From Patescibacteria group bacterium UBA5532 (GTDB lineage: Bacteria > Patescibacteriota > Gracilibacteria > BD1-5 > UBA2023): a DNA stretch of 25,842 nucleotides. The notes below the pieces were generated by a model. The model was not told the origin of the DNA, searched no databases, and was given only the letters and a program-made list of their open reading frames with translations. Within the stretch, counting starts at the first letter, position 1; every line of letters starts with the position of its first letter. Below, piece after piece: positions 17,064 to 25,017 of the stretch. The position numbers and the translations under genes are program-made. The stretch covers positions 1-25,842 of the forward strand of contig DINU01000011.1 of assembly GCA_002426885.1 (NCBI GenBank), given 5' to 3'.

Positions 17064-20000
17064 TTATAATTCTTCTTCTATCCAATTATTTTTATCCCGT
17101 TTTCATAGAAAAATCTTTCATACAACAACATTATCTGAAATTGAATAAATAAGTCCCCCATATCGTACCTTTAATCAGAAATAAGAGCCTATCTCTAGTG
17201 AGACTGCAAGATACTTTCAATCCAAAGATAATTGCGAAGATTCAATTTTAATATTTTTATTTTTAAATAGAGGAATTGCATTTAATCTTATCTTTTCCCA
17301 TATATCTGCCCCTTCTGTTTTTCTATTTATTCAATCAAGAAGATTAGCCATTACTTCTAATTTATAAGGATTAAATGAGGTCAAATATTTCACATAAAAG
17401 TTAAGTCCCGTTAAATCACAAGTTTTAATATCTGTAGGATGATATGGCAGTCAACTCCAAAGACATATCTTTGTTTCATCAGGAGTACAAAATGTTCCAA
17501 TCATTGATTTTATTGCTTCTGATTCAAGTAATACAACACCTGAGATACTGCTATGTATAGTATATTTTCTTAGTGCCAATTTGCCACTTACAACACTTTT
17601 TTCCAACTCTGATGGAATAACTTTTTTTCCGGTTACCTCACATACTTGCAACAATCAAGTCGTAACAATATTTCAAGTCAATTCACAAGTTTCAGATTCA
17701 GATTCTAGAAGGATATGTCCTGTTATCGTGCAATAAACAAACTCATCTTTATGTCCTTTTTTGCCTGAAATTGCTGAACTGAGTTCCTCGTCTATTCGAT
17801 ATTTTTTTCACGATACCTGGCTTATGACCAATTCATCTTTAAGAGCTTCTGTATGAGTAAAATCACAAGTATCAAAATATATATATTCTGCTAATCTGCC
17901 ACTTAATACAGATTTTTTTAATAAATTCTTACATATAGTTTTTCCACTAATTGAACATATATCCACTTCATCTTTAAGTACCATTTTTCATGTAACAGAA
18001 CATTCTGTAATATATTCAGGGAGGGATTTTCTATCACTAATTTGTGATTTTACGAGTAAATGTTTTAATACCCTTAGATTACTGATATCACAAATACTTA
18101 AACATTCTTCTGGAACATTTTTTCAAGTCTTCTGACATTCTGACATAGTCGGTAAATCCTGAAGATTATCCTTAAATGGAACTGCCGTAATTACATTTTT
18201 ATAGTTAATATTACTATCTTTGAATTTAAATGATACATTCATTCGAAGTTTTCTATAAAGAATGCCTTCCAATCATAAAAGTGAAAATTCAAATCGAGTT
18301 GTAAAATCATCCTCAATTTTCTTTCTTTTTCTTTCATCATTACCTGTTTCGAGTAACTCATGTTTTAATCGCTCATTATAGAATCGATAAAATTCTAAAA
18401 TTCACGGATCCTGTATTGAAGCTTCTATTAATTCTTGATTAATAAGCCCAATAGAAGATAAATTACTTATTTCCTGACGAATAGAATTTAATCAAGCTAA
18501 TCCTTCATTAGAAAAATTATTCGTAGTGCTACACTCTACCTCAATGAGGCGCTCATAACTATCATGCGCAACCGTTAATCTTACTCTTACAAGAGCAGTT
18601 CCTGTAAATAAACGACATACATCTGTGACTTGGGAAGATACAAATTCTCAGCCAAAATCCTCAACCCATTTTTTAGATAATTTTTCAGCATTTATTACTG
18701 GATCAACATCAACATCTTGTGCTCTATGGAGATTTTTTGAAGTTATTCTTCATACTAATTTATCGAATGCTGGACTGCCTGGGGCATATAATATACTTGT
18801 AGTTGCAGTCTCTCTGGTTATTCATTCATTATCAAAACGAATAAGCTCCTTTCGGCCATCCAATTCTGATATATACTTATTATTATGAGGAATTAGGAAT
18901 GCCCCCATACTTTCAAGTGCAGTTAATGCAAAATCTTTTGCATTCATTGAGTTATTTTGCGGTGGTAACTGAGGACACTCAGGTCAATTATTATTTGAAT
19001 CATCCATACCCCCTAGCATCACATCAATATTTTCCTGTTCTTTTTCTAATTGTATTTTAGCATCGATAATACTTTTTTCCTTTTTCTGTGTTGCTATCTC
19101 GACATCTTTACCTGCCAAAGAAGCCAATACCAACTTTAGTATATTTTCTTCAAATCCTTCTGCACCACTTTCATCATTATCACCCACCCCAGATGCCTGT
19201 AACAATGAATCAATGTCGCCAATTGCATGTGATGCCATCTGAAGCTTCTCCATCAAGCGACCAACTATATATGATTCAAAGGTGTTGCGTAAAACAATAT
19301 TAAAAATACAAACATTATTATGGTTAGATCATAATCGTTGTATGCGACCTATTCGTTGTTCAACAATCATTGGGTTCCATGGTAAATCATAGTTGACGAG
19401 TACGTTGGCAACTTGTAAATTTACTCACTCTGAACCTGCTTCAGTGGAAATAATGACATGTATTTCCGGGTGTTCTTTTGAAAATTTAGCAATCATTTCT
19501 TGATTACTTGATCATGTTTTTCCATTTATTATTCAGCAACGTATACCACTGGATTCTAAATAGGTCTGAATACTAGTTTGCGTATCTAAAAATCTAGTAA
19601 ATATAACAACTCTCCAGTCTTGTGGCTTTTCATTTCTTAAATCATTAATGAGAATCCCAAGTCACTTTAATTTTGTTGTGATAGGAATGTATGAAGCAGC
19701 AATTTTTACTTTTTGGAGAAAATCCCAATTAATAGTTCTACTCTCAAACATATGTTCTAACCTTGAAACAAGAGCTTCAGGGCTACTTACTAAGGATTGT
19801 AAGATTCCAATCTGAACAAGACGATTCATTTTCTCAATTCAATCCGTAGCAATTTTTATTAACTCCATTTCTTGCGCAGTGGGATCAACATTGTGCAATT
19901 GAACAATACGTTCAGGGAAGTGTAAGTTAGCATCTCATCTTCTGATTCGTGACATATATCCATATACAACAGAACGGAATTCTTCTTGGTTTTCTTGTTT

Positions 20001-20780
20001 TAACTTTCTTGCATCTGATTGTTTATCAGCTATATATTTCTGAGCAAAAAGTCCAGGACTACCAAAAGGATTAGCATGTCATCTTGCAACTGTTAATAAA
20101 TCCACAAGTGAATAAAGATCCCATAATCTATTTTGTATAGGTGTTGCGGTGAGCATTAAAACATATTTAAACATTCTCTCTTCTAATGCTTTTTTAAAAC
20201 GAGTTGCAACTTGAGGTGGAGAATCTACGCCATATAAATTTCGTAGTTTATGTGCTTCATCCAATATAAGCATATCATAACCCACTTGAGTTAATTTATC
20301 TAAATGTATTCTAGCAGTATTATATGTTGTTATAACTGCAGTAACTCATTCTGGGATTTTTACACTAACTAGATCTTGTCCTGTCTTTATTACAGATTGA
20401 ATTGCAAACTTAGTATCAAGTTCAGTTTGCCATTGTGGCATCAGTATTTTCGGACAAACGATAAGGATTTTTGATATCCGTCAACGAGAGGCAAGTTCGC
20501 TCATTATCAGTCAGGCACTAATTGTTTTTCAAAGTCAAACATCATCTGCCAATAATGTAACTGGTAAACGCCTACAAAATGTAATAAGATTCTTAATTTG
20601 ATGATGAAACGGGCTCAATCTGTCTTTCCATAGATATTCAGATTTTAGATCATCTTGATCTTGTATAACAATTGGATGAATAAGATCCCATTCAAGTGCT
20701 GCACGGTATAGATTATATTCATCTATGCTATCTGAATATCTTAGTTTTTTTACATGCAACTCAATGTTGTCATTATTCAT
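17064..20780 (-). CDS. SNF2-family helicase/translocase with C-terminal 15-residue repeat array
   Basis: This is one 1238-aa frame with about 30 TGA codons read as Gly, no TAA/TAG inside, and TAA at 17064. Superfamily 2 SNF2/RapA-type motifs are in order: LLADDVGLGKTISAGLI (residues 77-93; Gly82 and Gly84 of the Walker A are TGA), ILIVCPKILMPQWQ, LILDEAHKLRN (DEAH at 174-177), LTATPIQNRLWDLYSLVDLL (TATP at 211-214), VVIFTRF, STEAGSEGVNLQ, and EQRIGRIQRLG. After the motor (to about residue 500) comes a mixed region including a charged coiled stretch (LASLAGKDVEIATQKKEKS). Residues 882-1135 are 17 consecutive 15-residue repeats (one has 14) with pattern [C/S]-x-[I/V/L]-[S/T]-G-K, then a short tail. 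Such motors remodel protein-nucleic acid complexes; RapA-like helicases also occur in phage-defence systems. No partner gene is present, so a stand-alone defence or element-maintenance role is only inference. Confidence 0.93.
17376..18137 (-). repeat. Coding array: 17 tandem 15-aa repeats in the helicase C-terminus
   Basis: Units include CSVTGKMVLKDEVDI, CSISGKTICKNLLKK, SQVSGKKYRIDEELS, CTITGHILLESESET and CEVTGKKVIPSELEK. Fourteen consecutive units are exactly 15 residues, then one of 14 and two of 15. Position 1 is Cys or Ser, position 4 Ser/Thr, position 5 usually Gly. DNA identity between units is low, so the array is old and under protein-level constraint, not a recent duplication. Confidence 0.92.
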
Positions 20781-20834
20781 ATTAATAAGTAGGTCATAGA
20801 TACTTGCATTCTAATTATTTTTAAAATATCTCAA

Positions 20835-20862
20835 AGCATACTAGGTATTTTAATTTATGCAA
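20835..20862 (-). promoter_or_regulatory. Sigma70-type promoter for the helicase gene
   Basis: On the minus strand TTGCAT (20857-20862), a 16-bp spacer and TATGCT (20835-20840), about 55 bp before ATG 20780. Confidence 0.55.
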
Positions 20863-21029
20863 CTCCTCTAATCCTCTCCTGTAATGGAAAGTTATTTATG
20901 AAAATATAAACTGTTGACAAATAAAATATTTGAATGGTGATACACCCGCTAGGTGTCTCATTTGTCTCATTTTGACTCCAGTTCTGAGATGACCCAGATG
21001 CTAGAATCCATATTTTTCGTCACCCACTC

Positions 21030-21072
21030 TGGATCTCGCCAAGGTTTGGTGGAGGACTAGGGTGTCCAGCCA
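21030..21072 (+). pseudogene. Short tRNA-Gln-like relic at the right island end
   Basis: TGGATCTCGCCAAGG resembles the 5' part of tRNA-Gln, and GTCCAGCCA its acceptor/CCA end, with the anticodon and T arms missing. It immediately precedes the right repeat copy, just as intact tRNA-Gln precedes the left copy. Confidence 0.4.
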
Positions 21073-21155
21073 ATCTGTGTAAAAACATTCCCGCACAAGC
21101 AAGTGTATAAATTCCGAAGTATTGATGGATTTCGAGTCTGAAATACGCCAAGTGA
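21066..21155 (+). repeat. 90-bp direct repeat, right copy (candidate attR)
   Basis: It matches 16725-16814 with two substitutions (TGTGTA versus TGTATA and TCGAGT versus TCGAAT). Confidence 0.9.
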
Positions 21156-21215
21156 ACTCTCATCCCCCATCCTGAAGAAAGAAAGTCTATACACGCTGAA
21201 ATCATGAACAAAATA

Positions 21216-21246
21216 CAAAACCTCAGAAATGAGGTTTCTTTTTTGA
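21216..21246 (+). terminator. Rho-independent terminator
   Basis: AAACCTCA-GAAA-TGAGGTTT followed by CTTTTTT. No intact gene precedes it directly on this strand; it probably belonged to the transcript now displaced by the island. Confidence 0.8.
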
Positions 21247-21249
21247 TTT

Positions 21250-21476
21250 TATCTATTTATTGACAGACAAAGCAGAACCTACGATGGACAGGGTGCACTT
21301 CTGAATATCGGTGCAGATGAGATTTCTATCGAGCTTGTAGATTCCGAAATAGCAGATGAATATCGCCCTCATGTCCTAGGCAGTGTCAGGGGGGGGAACT
21401 ACAAAAGAAGCACGTGATCACATCATAGATCAGACGAAACTCATCTCAGATTTGAGCGCAGTATAACTTGATTCGC
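21250..21476 (+). pseudogene. Frameshifted remnant of an unidentified gene
   Basis: A coding-like stretch (RTYDGQGALLNIGADEISIE and on to YRPHVLGSVR) runs to a run of eight G at 21389-21396. It then continues in the next frame as GGTTKEARDHIIDQTKLISDLSAV and ends at TAA 21474. No start codon was found upstream in frame. The two halves read as one protein C-terminus joined by a one-base slip in the G tract. The family is unknown. It may be the 3' end of a gene cut by the island, or a live phase-variable gene if its start is unconventional. Confidence 0.45.
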
Positions 21477-21530
21477 TTCATATTTCCATACAATCAGAAG
21501 TGGGAATTGAGCTTCTTTTCATGTAAACCT

Positions 21531-22031
21531 ATGACCGCTTTTTCCATCGAAGATGCGATTCGTCTGCTTGTATCTCGCTTCCCGCGCGAACGATGAAAGA
21601 AGCCATCACTCTTCCACAGCATTCGTGTCGGATCTGCCCTCTATCTCAGATGACAGAGCGAAGAAATCTGTCTCGCAGGACTGTTCCATGATGCGCTCGA
21701 AGATACCTCGATCACCGAAGAAGAGCTCACAGAAAAATACGGCGAGTGGGTCGCATGAGCCGTGAAAGCGAATTCGAAGGATCTATCACTCCCGAAAGAA
21801 GACATCTTAGAGGATATCGTCAGGCGGTGCGTGCTCCACTCAGAATGAGCCCTCATCGTGAAGTCCGCAGACATACTCGATAATTTCGCATATTATTCTC
21901 GGCGGAAAAAAGAGTGAGATACAAGTGCAGAAGAGGAAATACGTCGCTGTCAGAATATTGCGACGATGATCCTAGAAAACCTTCCCACACAATATACGGA
22001 CTCGATCTTCGCTGAATTACAGTACATATAA
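21531..22031 (+). CDS. HD-domain phosphohydrolase, SpoT/MESH1-like small hydrolase
   Basis: The gene appears only with TGA as Gly: 166 aa, five TGA codons, stop TAA. The HD pattern is clear: FHSIRVGSALYLRGQ (first His), then CLAGLFHDALEDTSITEEEL with the HD pair and the ED motif typical of (p)ppGpp hydrolase-type domains, EKYGEWVAGAVKANSKD, and VKSADILDNF (the conserved Asp of K-x-AD-x-x-DN). RelA/SpoT synthetase, TGS and ACT domains are absent, so it is a stand-alone hydrolase. Candidate substrates are (p)ppGpp or another phosphorylated nucleotide. It lies between the island and rpsT and shares no operon with either. The ATG is preceded by AAACCT. Confidence 0.82.
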
Positions 22032-22078
22032 TGGTTTTTTATGATCGCCACATGACTATGAAAAAGTACGCTTTTTAT

Positions 22079-22106
22079 TTGACTCTTTCATTATTTTTTA
22101 TATTAT
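22079..22106 (+). promoter_or_regulatory. Promoter of the rpsT-infC-rpmI-rplT cluster
   Basis: TTGACT (22079-22084), a 16-bp spacer and TATTAT (22101-22106), about 46 bp upstream of the rpsT ATG. A small CCCG/CGGG hairpin lies in the leader near 22120. Confidence 0.65.
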
Positions 22107-22152
22107 ACGCACACTTTCGCCCGAATCGGGTATTTTTATAACGTTTTTCTTC

Positions 22153-22428
22153 ATGCCTAATACGAAAGCTGCTACGAAAGCACTCCGAGTTTCCGAGAAA
22201 AAACACTCACGAAATCGTCGCTACTCTGAGCTCTACAAAGAATCTCTGAAGTCTTTCGAGAAACTTCTCGCAAGCGGAAAAGCAACCGCAAAAGAAGTCC
22301 AGGAATCACTCTCGATTCTCTACTCTCGCATCGACACACTCGACAAGAAAAATATCATTCACTCGAAGAATGCCGCACACAGAAAGTCAAAATTTGCGAA
22401 AAAAGCTCAATCCCTAACTCAGTCGTAA
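22153..22428 (+). CDS. rpsT: 30S ribosomal protein S20 (bS20)
   Basis: The 91-aa protein is all helical and strongly basic, MPNTKAATKALRVSEKKHSRNR at the N-terminus and IIHSKNAAHRKSKFAKKAQSL at the C-terminus, the classic S20 layout with its KNAAHRKSK tail. It binds 16S rRNA in the body of the small subunit. No TGA codons are used. It heads the cluster and ends three bases before infC. Confidence 0.93.
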   Translation: MPNTKAATKALRVSEKKHSRNRRYSELYKESLKSFEKLLASGKATAKEVQESLSILYSRIDTLDKKNIIHSKNAAHRKSKFAKKAQSLTQS

Positions 22429-22431
22429 TTC

Positions 22432-22992
22432 ATGAGACAAAGAAGATCTTTTACCCCACAGCAACCGCGCGGAGGAAAAAATGCGAAACGCATCAATGAT
22501 GCGATTCCTGCTCGTGAAGTCATGGCGATCTCAGAAGACGGAGAAGTTCTCGGAGTTATGTCACTCCATGATGCGATCGCTCGAGCAGAGGAAGAAGGCG
22601 TGGATGTCGTCGAGATAGGTGCAAAGGAAGGGAAAACTCTCGTGAAGATCATGGACTATGGAAAATACCTTTTTAAGATAAAAAAACAACAATCAAACAG
22701 CAGCGTAAAAGCAAATGCGAAGAAAACTGAGGTAAAAACGATTCGACTGACATACAAGATCGGAGATCACGATCTCGAAATCCGCAAGAACCAAGCGATT
22801 CGTTTTTCGGAAGACGGGCACCCACTGAAGATCATCCTTCAGCTTCGTGGACGCGAGAATCAGTACTCTGATCTGGCTGTCACGAAGATAAAAGAATTTA
22901 TCCAGCTCGTGAGCGGAGTCTACAAATACGACGGAAATGAGCCATCAAAACAATGAAATACCTATTCTCTTACTCTTTATCCAAAAAAATAA
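22432..22992 (+). CDS. infC: Translation initiation factor IF-3
   Basis: IF-3 binds the 30S subunit and checks start-codon pairing. The N-domain contains INDAIPAREVMAISEDGEVLGVMSLHDAIARAEEEGVDVVEI and DYGKYLFKIKKQQ, the C-domain VKTIRLTYKIGDHDLEIRKNQAIRFSEDGHPLKIILQLRGRE. Codon 175 is TGA (22954-22956). Reading through gives the conserved tail QGNTYSLTLYPKK, equivalent to the EGR...L.PK ending of other IF-3 proteins, so the true stop is TAA at 22990-22992 and the protein is 186 aa. The spacer to rpmI is TTTTTCCCT. An N-terminal extension (MRQRRSFTPQQPRGGKNAK) is basic and disordered. ATG start; AUU autoregulation as in E. coli is not seen. Confidence 0.95.
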
Positions 22993-23001
22993 TTTTTCCC
23001 T

Positions 23002-23199
23002 ATGAAGCTCAAGACTCACACAGGCGCAAAAAAACGCGTAAAGATCACCGGAACTGGAAAATATGTCTTCGCAAAGACTGCAAAACGACACCTTCTTTCT
23101 GACAAGTCAAAACGCGCGAAAGGACGCGATCGATACGGTCGAGTAGCGGATGGTACAAACATCCAGGAATGTCGGGTCTCACTTCCGTACGGGGGGTAA
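23002..23199 (+). CDS. rpmI: 50S ribosomal protein L35 (bL35)
   Basis: The 65-aa basic protein MKLKTHTGAKKRVKITGTGK with AKRHLLSDKSKRAKGRDRYGRV is a clear bL35. It uses no TGA and sits in the conserved infC-rpmI-rplT order, nine bases after the code-25 stop of infC. Confidence 0.93.
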   Translation: MKLKTHTGAKKRVKITGTGKYVFAKTAKRHLLSDKSKRAKGRDRYGRVADGTNIQECRVSLPYGG

Positions 23200-23231
23200 T
23201 AATTTTCTAGAATTTATTTATTTTTCTTTTT

Positions 23232-23576
23232 ATGACACGAGTAAAACGAGGTCTCTCGACTCACAAACGACACCATCGACTTATCGCTCGCGCGAAGGGT
23301 TTTCGCCGAATGAATGGAAATGTCTACGTTCATGTTCGCACAGCACTCCTGAAGTCTGGAGTGAACGCATACATCGGACGAAAGCAAAAAAAGCGAAATT
23401 TTCGCCAGCTCTGGAATGTACGTATCAATAATGCGGTTCGTCTCCATGGAATGACGTACTCTTCTTTTATCCACGCACTCTATGAGAAGCGTGTCGATCT
23501 CGACCGGAAAGCACTCTCGAATCTCGCGATCGAATACCCAGCAGTATTCGCGAAAGTCGTCGAAGCAGTAAAATAA
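23232..23576 (+). CDS. rplT: 50S ribosomal protein L20 (bL20)
   Basis: The 114-aa protein MTRVKRGLSTHKRHHRLIARAKGF, then GRKQKKRNFRQLWNVRINNAVRLHGMTYSSFIHAL, is a full-length bL20 for 23S rRNA domain II and early 50S assembly. No TGA is used. A T-rich tract (TTTATTTTTCTTTTT) abuts the ATG in place of a Shine-Dalgarno. Confidence 0.95.
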   Translation: MTRVKRGLSTHKRHHRLIARAKGFRRMNGNVYVHVRTALLKSGVNAYIGRKQKKRNFRQLWNVRINNAVRLHGMTYSSFIHALYEKRVDLDRKALSNLAIEYPAVFAKVVEAVK

Positions 23577-23585
23577 TCACCTCCA

Positions 23586-23611
23586 GATAAGCAAGGAAGT
23601 CCTTGCTTATC
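23586..23611 (+). terminator. Perfect 11-bp hairpin after rplT
   Basis: GATAAGCAAGG-AAGT-CCTTGCTTATC with no T-run after it. It could be a weak terminator or a processing hairpin between rplT and tRNA-Cys. Confidence 0.55.
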
Positions 23612-23631
23612 TTCGTATACGCATGTGACGT

Positions 23632-23705
23632 GGCGCCTTGGTAGAGCGGTTATACAGGAGCCTGCAAAGCTCTGGAGGCCGGTTCGACTCCGGCAGGTGC
23701 CTCCA
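23632..23705 (+). tRNA. tRNA-Cys (anticodon GCA)
   Basis: Acceptor GGCGCCT/AGGTGCC, discriminator T and encoded CCA. The anticodon loop CTGCAAA gives GCA and the T-loop is TTCGACT. U73 is a known tRNA-Cys identity element. Confidence 0.95.
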
Positions 23706-23715
23706 CACGAATATG

Positions 23716-23749
23716 AAAAAACTCCAGCAGGAATGTGCTGGAGTTTTTA
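23716..23749 (+). terminator. Rho-independent terminator after tRNA-Cys
   Basis: ACTCCAGCA-GGAATG-TGCTGGAGTTTTT with an A-run upstream, ending the translation cluster/tRNA-Cys transcript. Confidence 0.88.
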
Positions 23750-23941
23750 TATGATGAAGATACTAGAGGTCTAGACTAGTAAATCTTTAAAAAAATACTT
23801 GTTTGCTCACAAAGAAGTAAATAAGTGATTCTTTGATGAAATTCAAGAGTCTATCAAGGAACTCCAAACATAGAAAAAGAGATCTGTATGTCTCTGAAGA
23901 CCTTTTCTTGACAAAAAAAACTGGATAGATAGACTCGCCCC

Positions 23942-24517
23942 ATGATAAAAAAAACAAAAAAGTATGTTTTTCTTTTTTGGGTGGTTTTGCTCTCAACTTT
24001 TTGAGTCTTTTTGTTTGAGAATCCGAGACTCCTTGATCCGAAAGAACTCGCACACTTCATCGAAGGGTTCTGAGGCATCTGACTCGCTCTCTATGCGATA
24101 CTGTTTTTCTTTCGTGGTATATTTTTAATCCCGAGCACTCCTCTGATCCTCGTGGGAATGATACTTTTCCCGACTGAGCCATTTGCGGTATTTTTAATTT
24201 CGATGGTTGGCATACTTTTTTCAGCCTTTATTATTTATCGATTTTCCGATATTCTTGGTCTCGATGAGTACTTTGCTACGAATGTGAAGAATAAAAAGAT
24301 CACAGAAATGATTGAAAAATATGGGTTTTATGCTGTTGCTTTTTGGTCTTTTTTTCTTGTCCTTCCTACTGATCTCGTCTGCTATATTGCCTGAGCTGTG
24401 CGCATGAATATCTATAAATTTCTCTCTGCTGTTACTCTCTGAGAGGGTTTTGTGGTCGGAATATTTATCTTTGGTGGCAGAGACGTACTTTCGTACTTCC
24501 TCGACTATTTTACGTAG
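23942..24517 (+). CDS. TVP38/TMEM64 (DedA-like) membrane protein
   Basis: The 191-aa protein is visible only with TGA as Gly (for example STF-G-VFLF, EGF-G-GI-G-LALY, YIA-G-AVRM, TL-G-EGF). The order is N-terminal TM (YVFLFWVVLLSTFGVFLF), a charged loop (ENPRLLDPKELAHFI), a hydrophobic stretch with FLIPSTPLILVGMILF, another TM with a re-entrant-like FAVFLISMVGILFSAFIIYRF, an amphipathic helix (KKITEMIEKYG), and two more membrane segments with PTDLVCYIAGAVRMN. This is the SNARE-associated/VTT domain plan; DedA-superfamily members include lipid scramblases and undecaprenyl-phosphate flippases. The exact substrate is not inferable. Several Gly-rich turns depend on TGA. Stop is TAG. Confidence 0.82.
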
Positions 24518-25017
24518 TGAGATATGAGAGTTTTGTGAGATTCTCTATCGTAAATCACTCGCACCTATCTTCTTTGACTCTGGTATAACTTTCTTCAAAA
24601 AATGAAAAAGTCGCATCTCCGTCAGGGATAATATCCAGTCTATCCGAGTCGAAAGAATCCTTCATAGATCTGTGTTAATCGCAAATAAAAGTAGTATCGT
24701 ATTCTTTTTATGAGATACTTATGAAGTTCATCGAGGAAATCAATCATAGAAATAAGAAATCACCCCCCATCAGAACAATATTCTCTCGACCAGGAAAGAC
24801 ACAATCAATCGATTCAAAAATCTTGCGACCCATGATAATTCGATGCTCTTCAGTGGTGGATTTGAAATGTTTGAGATATTCCTCTCGTTTTCAATAACAC
24901 GATTTCGAGCTATACGGCCATGATGATATATTTGAGATTCATAGGCACGAAAAGGAGTAAATTTCTCTTATCAGATTCGCTCAAGTGGCAACTCTGATTT
25001 TTCTCCTTCATGAAAAA
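24518..25017 (-). pseudogene. Decayed dihydrofolate reductase gene
   Basis: On the minus strand pieces of DHFR appear in different frames: ARNRVIENE (cf. the NRVIG loop), then REEYLKHFKSTTEEHRIIMGRKIFESID and VFPGRENIVL in another frame, immediately followed by MGGDFLFLG, with the usual intervening residues missing. Then LTQIYE and SFDSDRLDIIP...TRVKEDRCEGFTIE occur in further frames. The order fits DHFR, but at least two frameshifts and two deletions break it, so it cannot make a working enzyme. No alternative intact gene was found on either strand in this 500-bp stretch. Confidence 0.6.

Larger units (their letters stand above)
16725..21155. mobile_element. tRNA-Gln-adjacent genomic island carrying one SNF2 helicase gene
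   Basis: A 4.4-kb segment is bounded by 90-bp direct repeats that begin at the 3' end of tRNA-Gln(CUG). The interior has lower GC and a codon style different from the housekeeping neighbours. Its single large gene is transcribed on the minus strand. No integrase, relaxase or phage gene lies inside, so the island would have moved with help in trans or has lost its integrase. The repeats could alternatively come from a tandem duplication of the tRNA locus. Confidence 0.7.

Noticed and set aside
16507..17085. Minus-strand 192-codon frame downstream of the helicase
   Set aside because: It crosses tRNA-Gln, the repeat and a terminator, overlaps the L9 start region, and shows no protein-like conservation.
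17064..20780. Helicase as a multiply nonsense-mutated pseudogene, or UGA as selenocysteine
   Set aside because: All interruptions are TGA, none TAA/TAG; TGA falls on conserved Gly sites and no SECIS-like structure is needed.
16725..21155. A complete DISARM- or BREX-type defence locus
   Set aside because: Only a SNF2-type gene is present; no methylase, DUF1998, phospholipase or other signature partner lies within the repeats.
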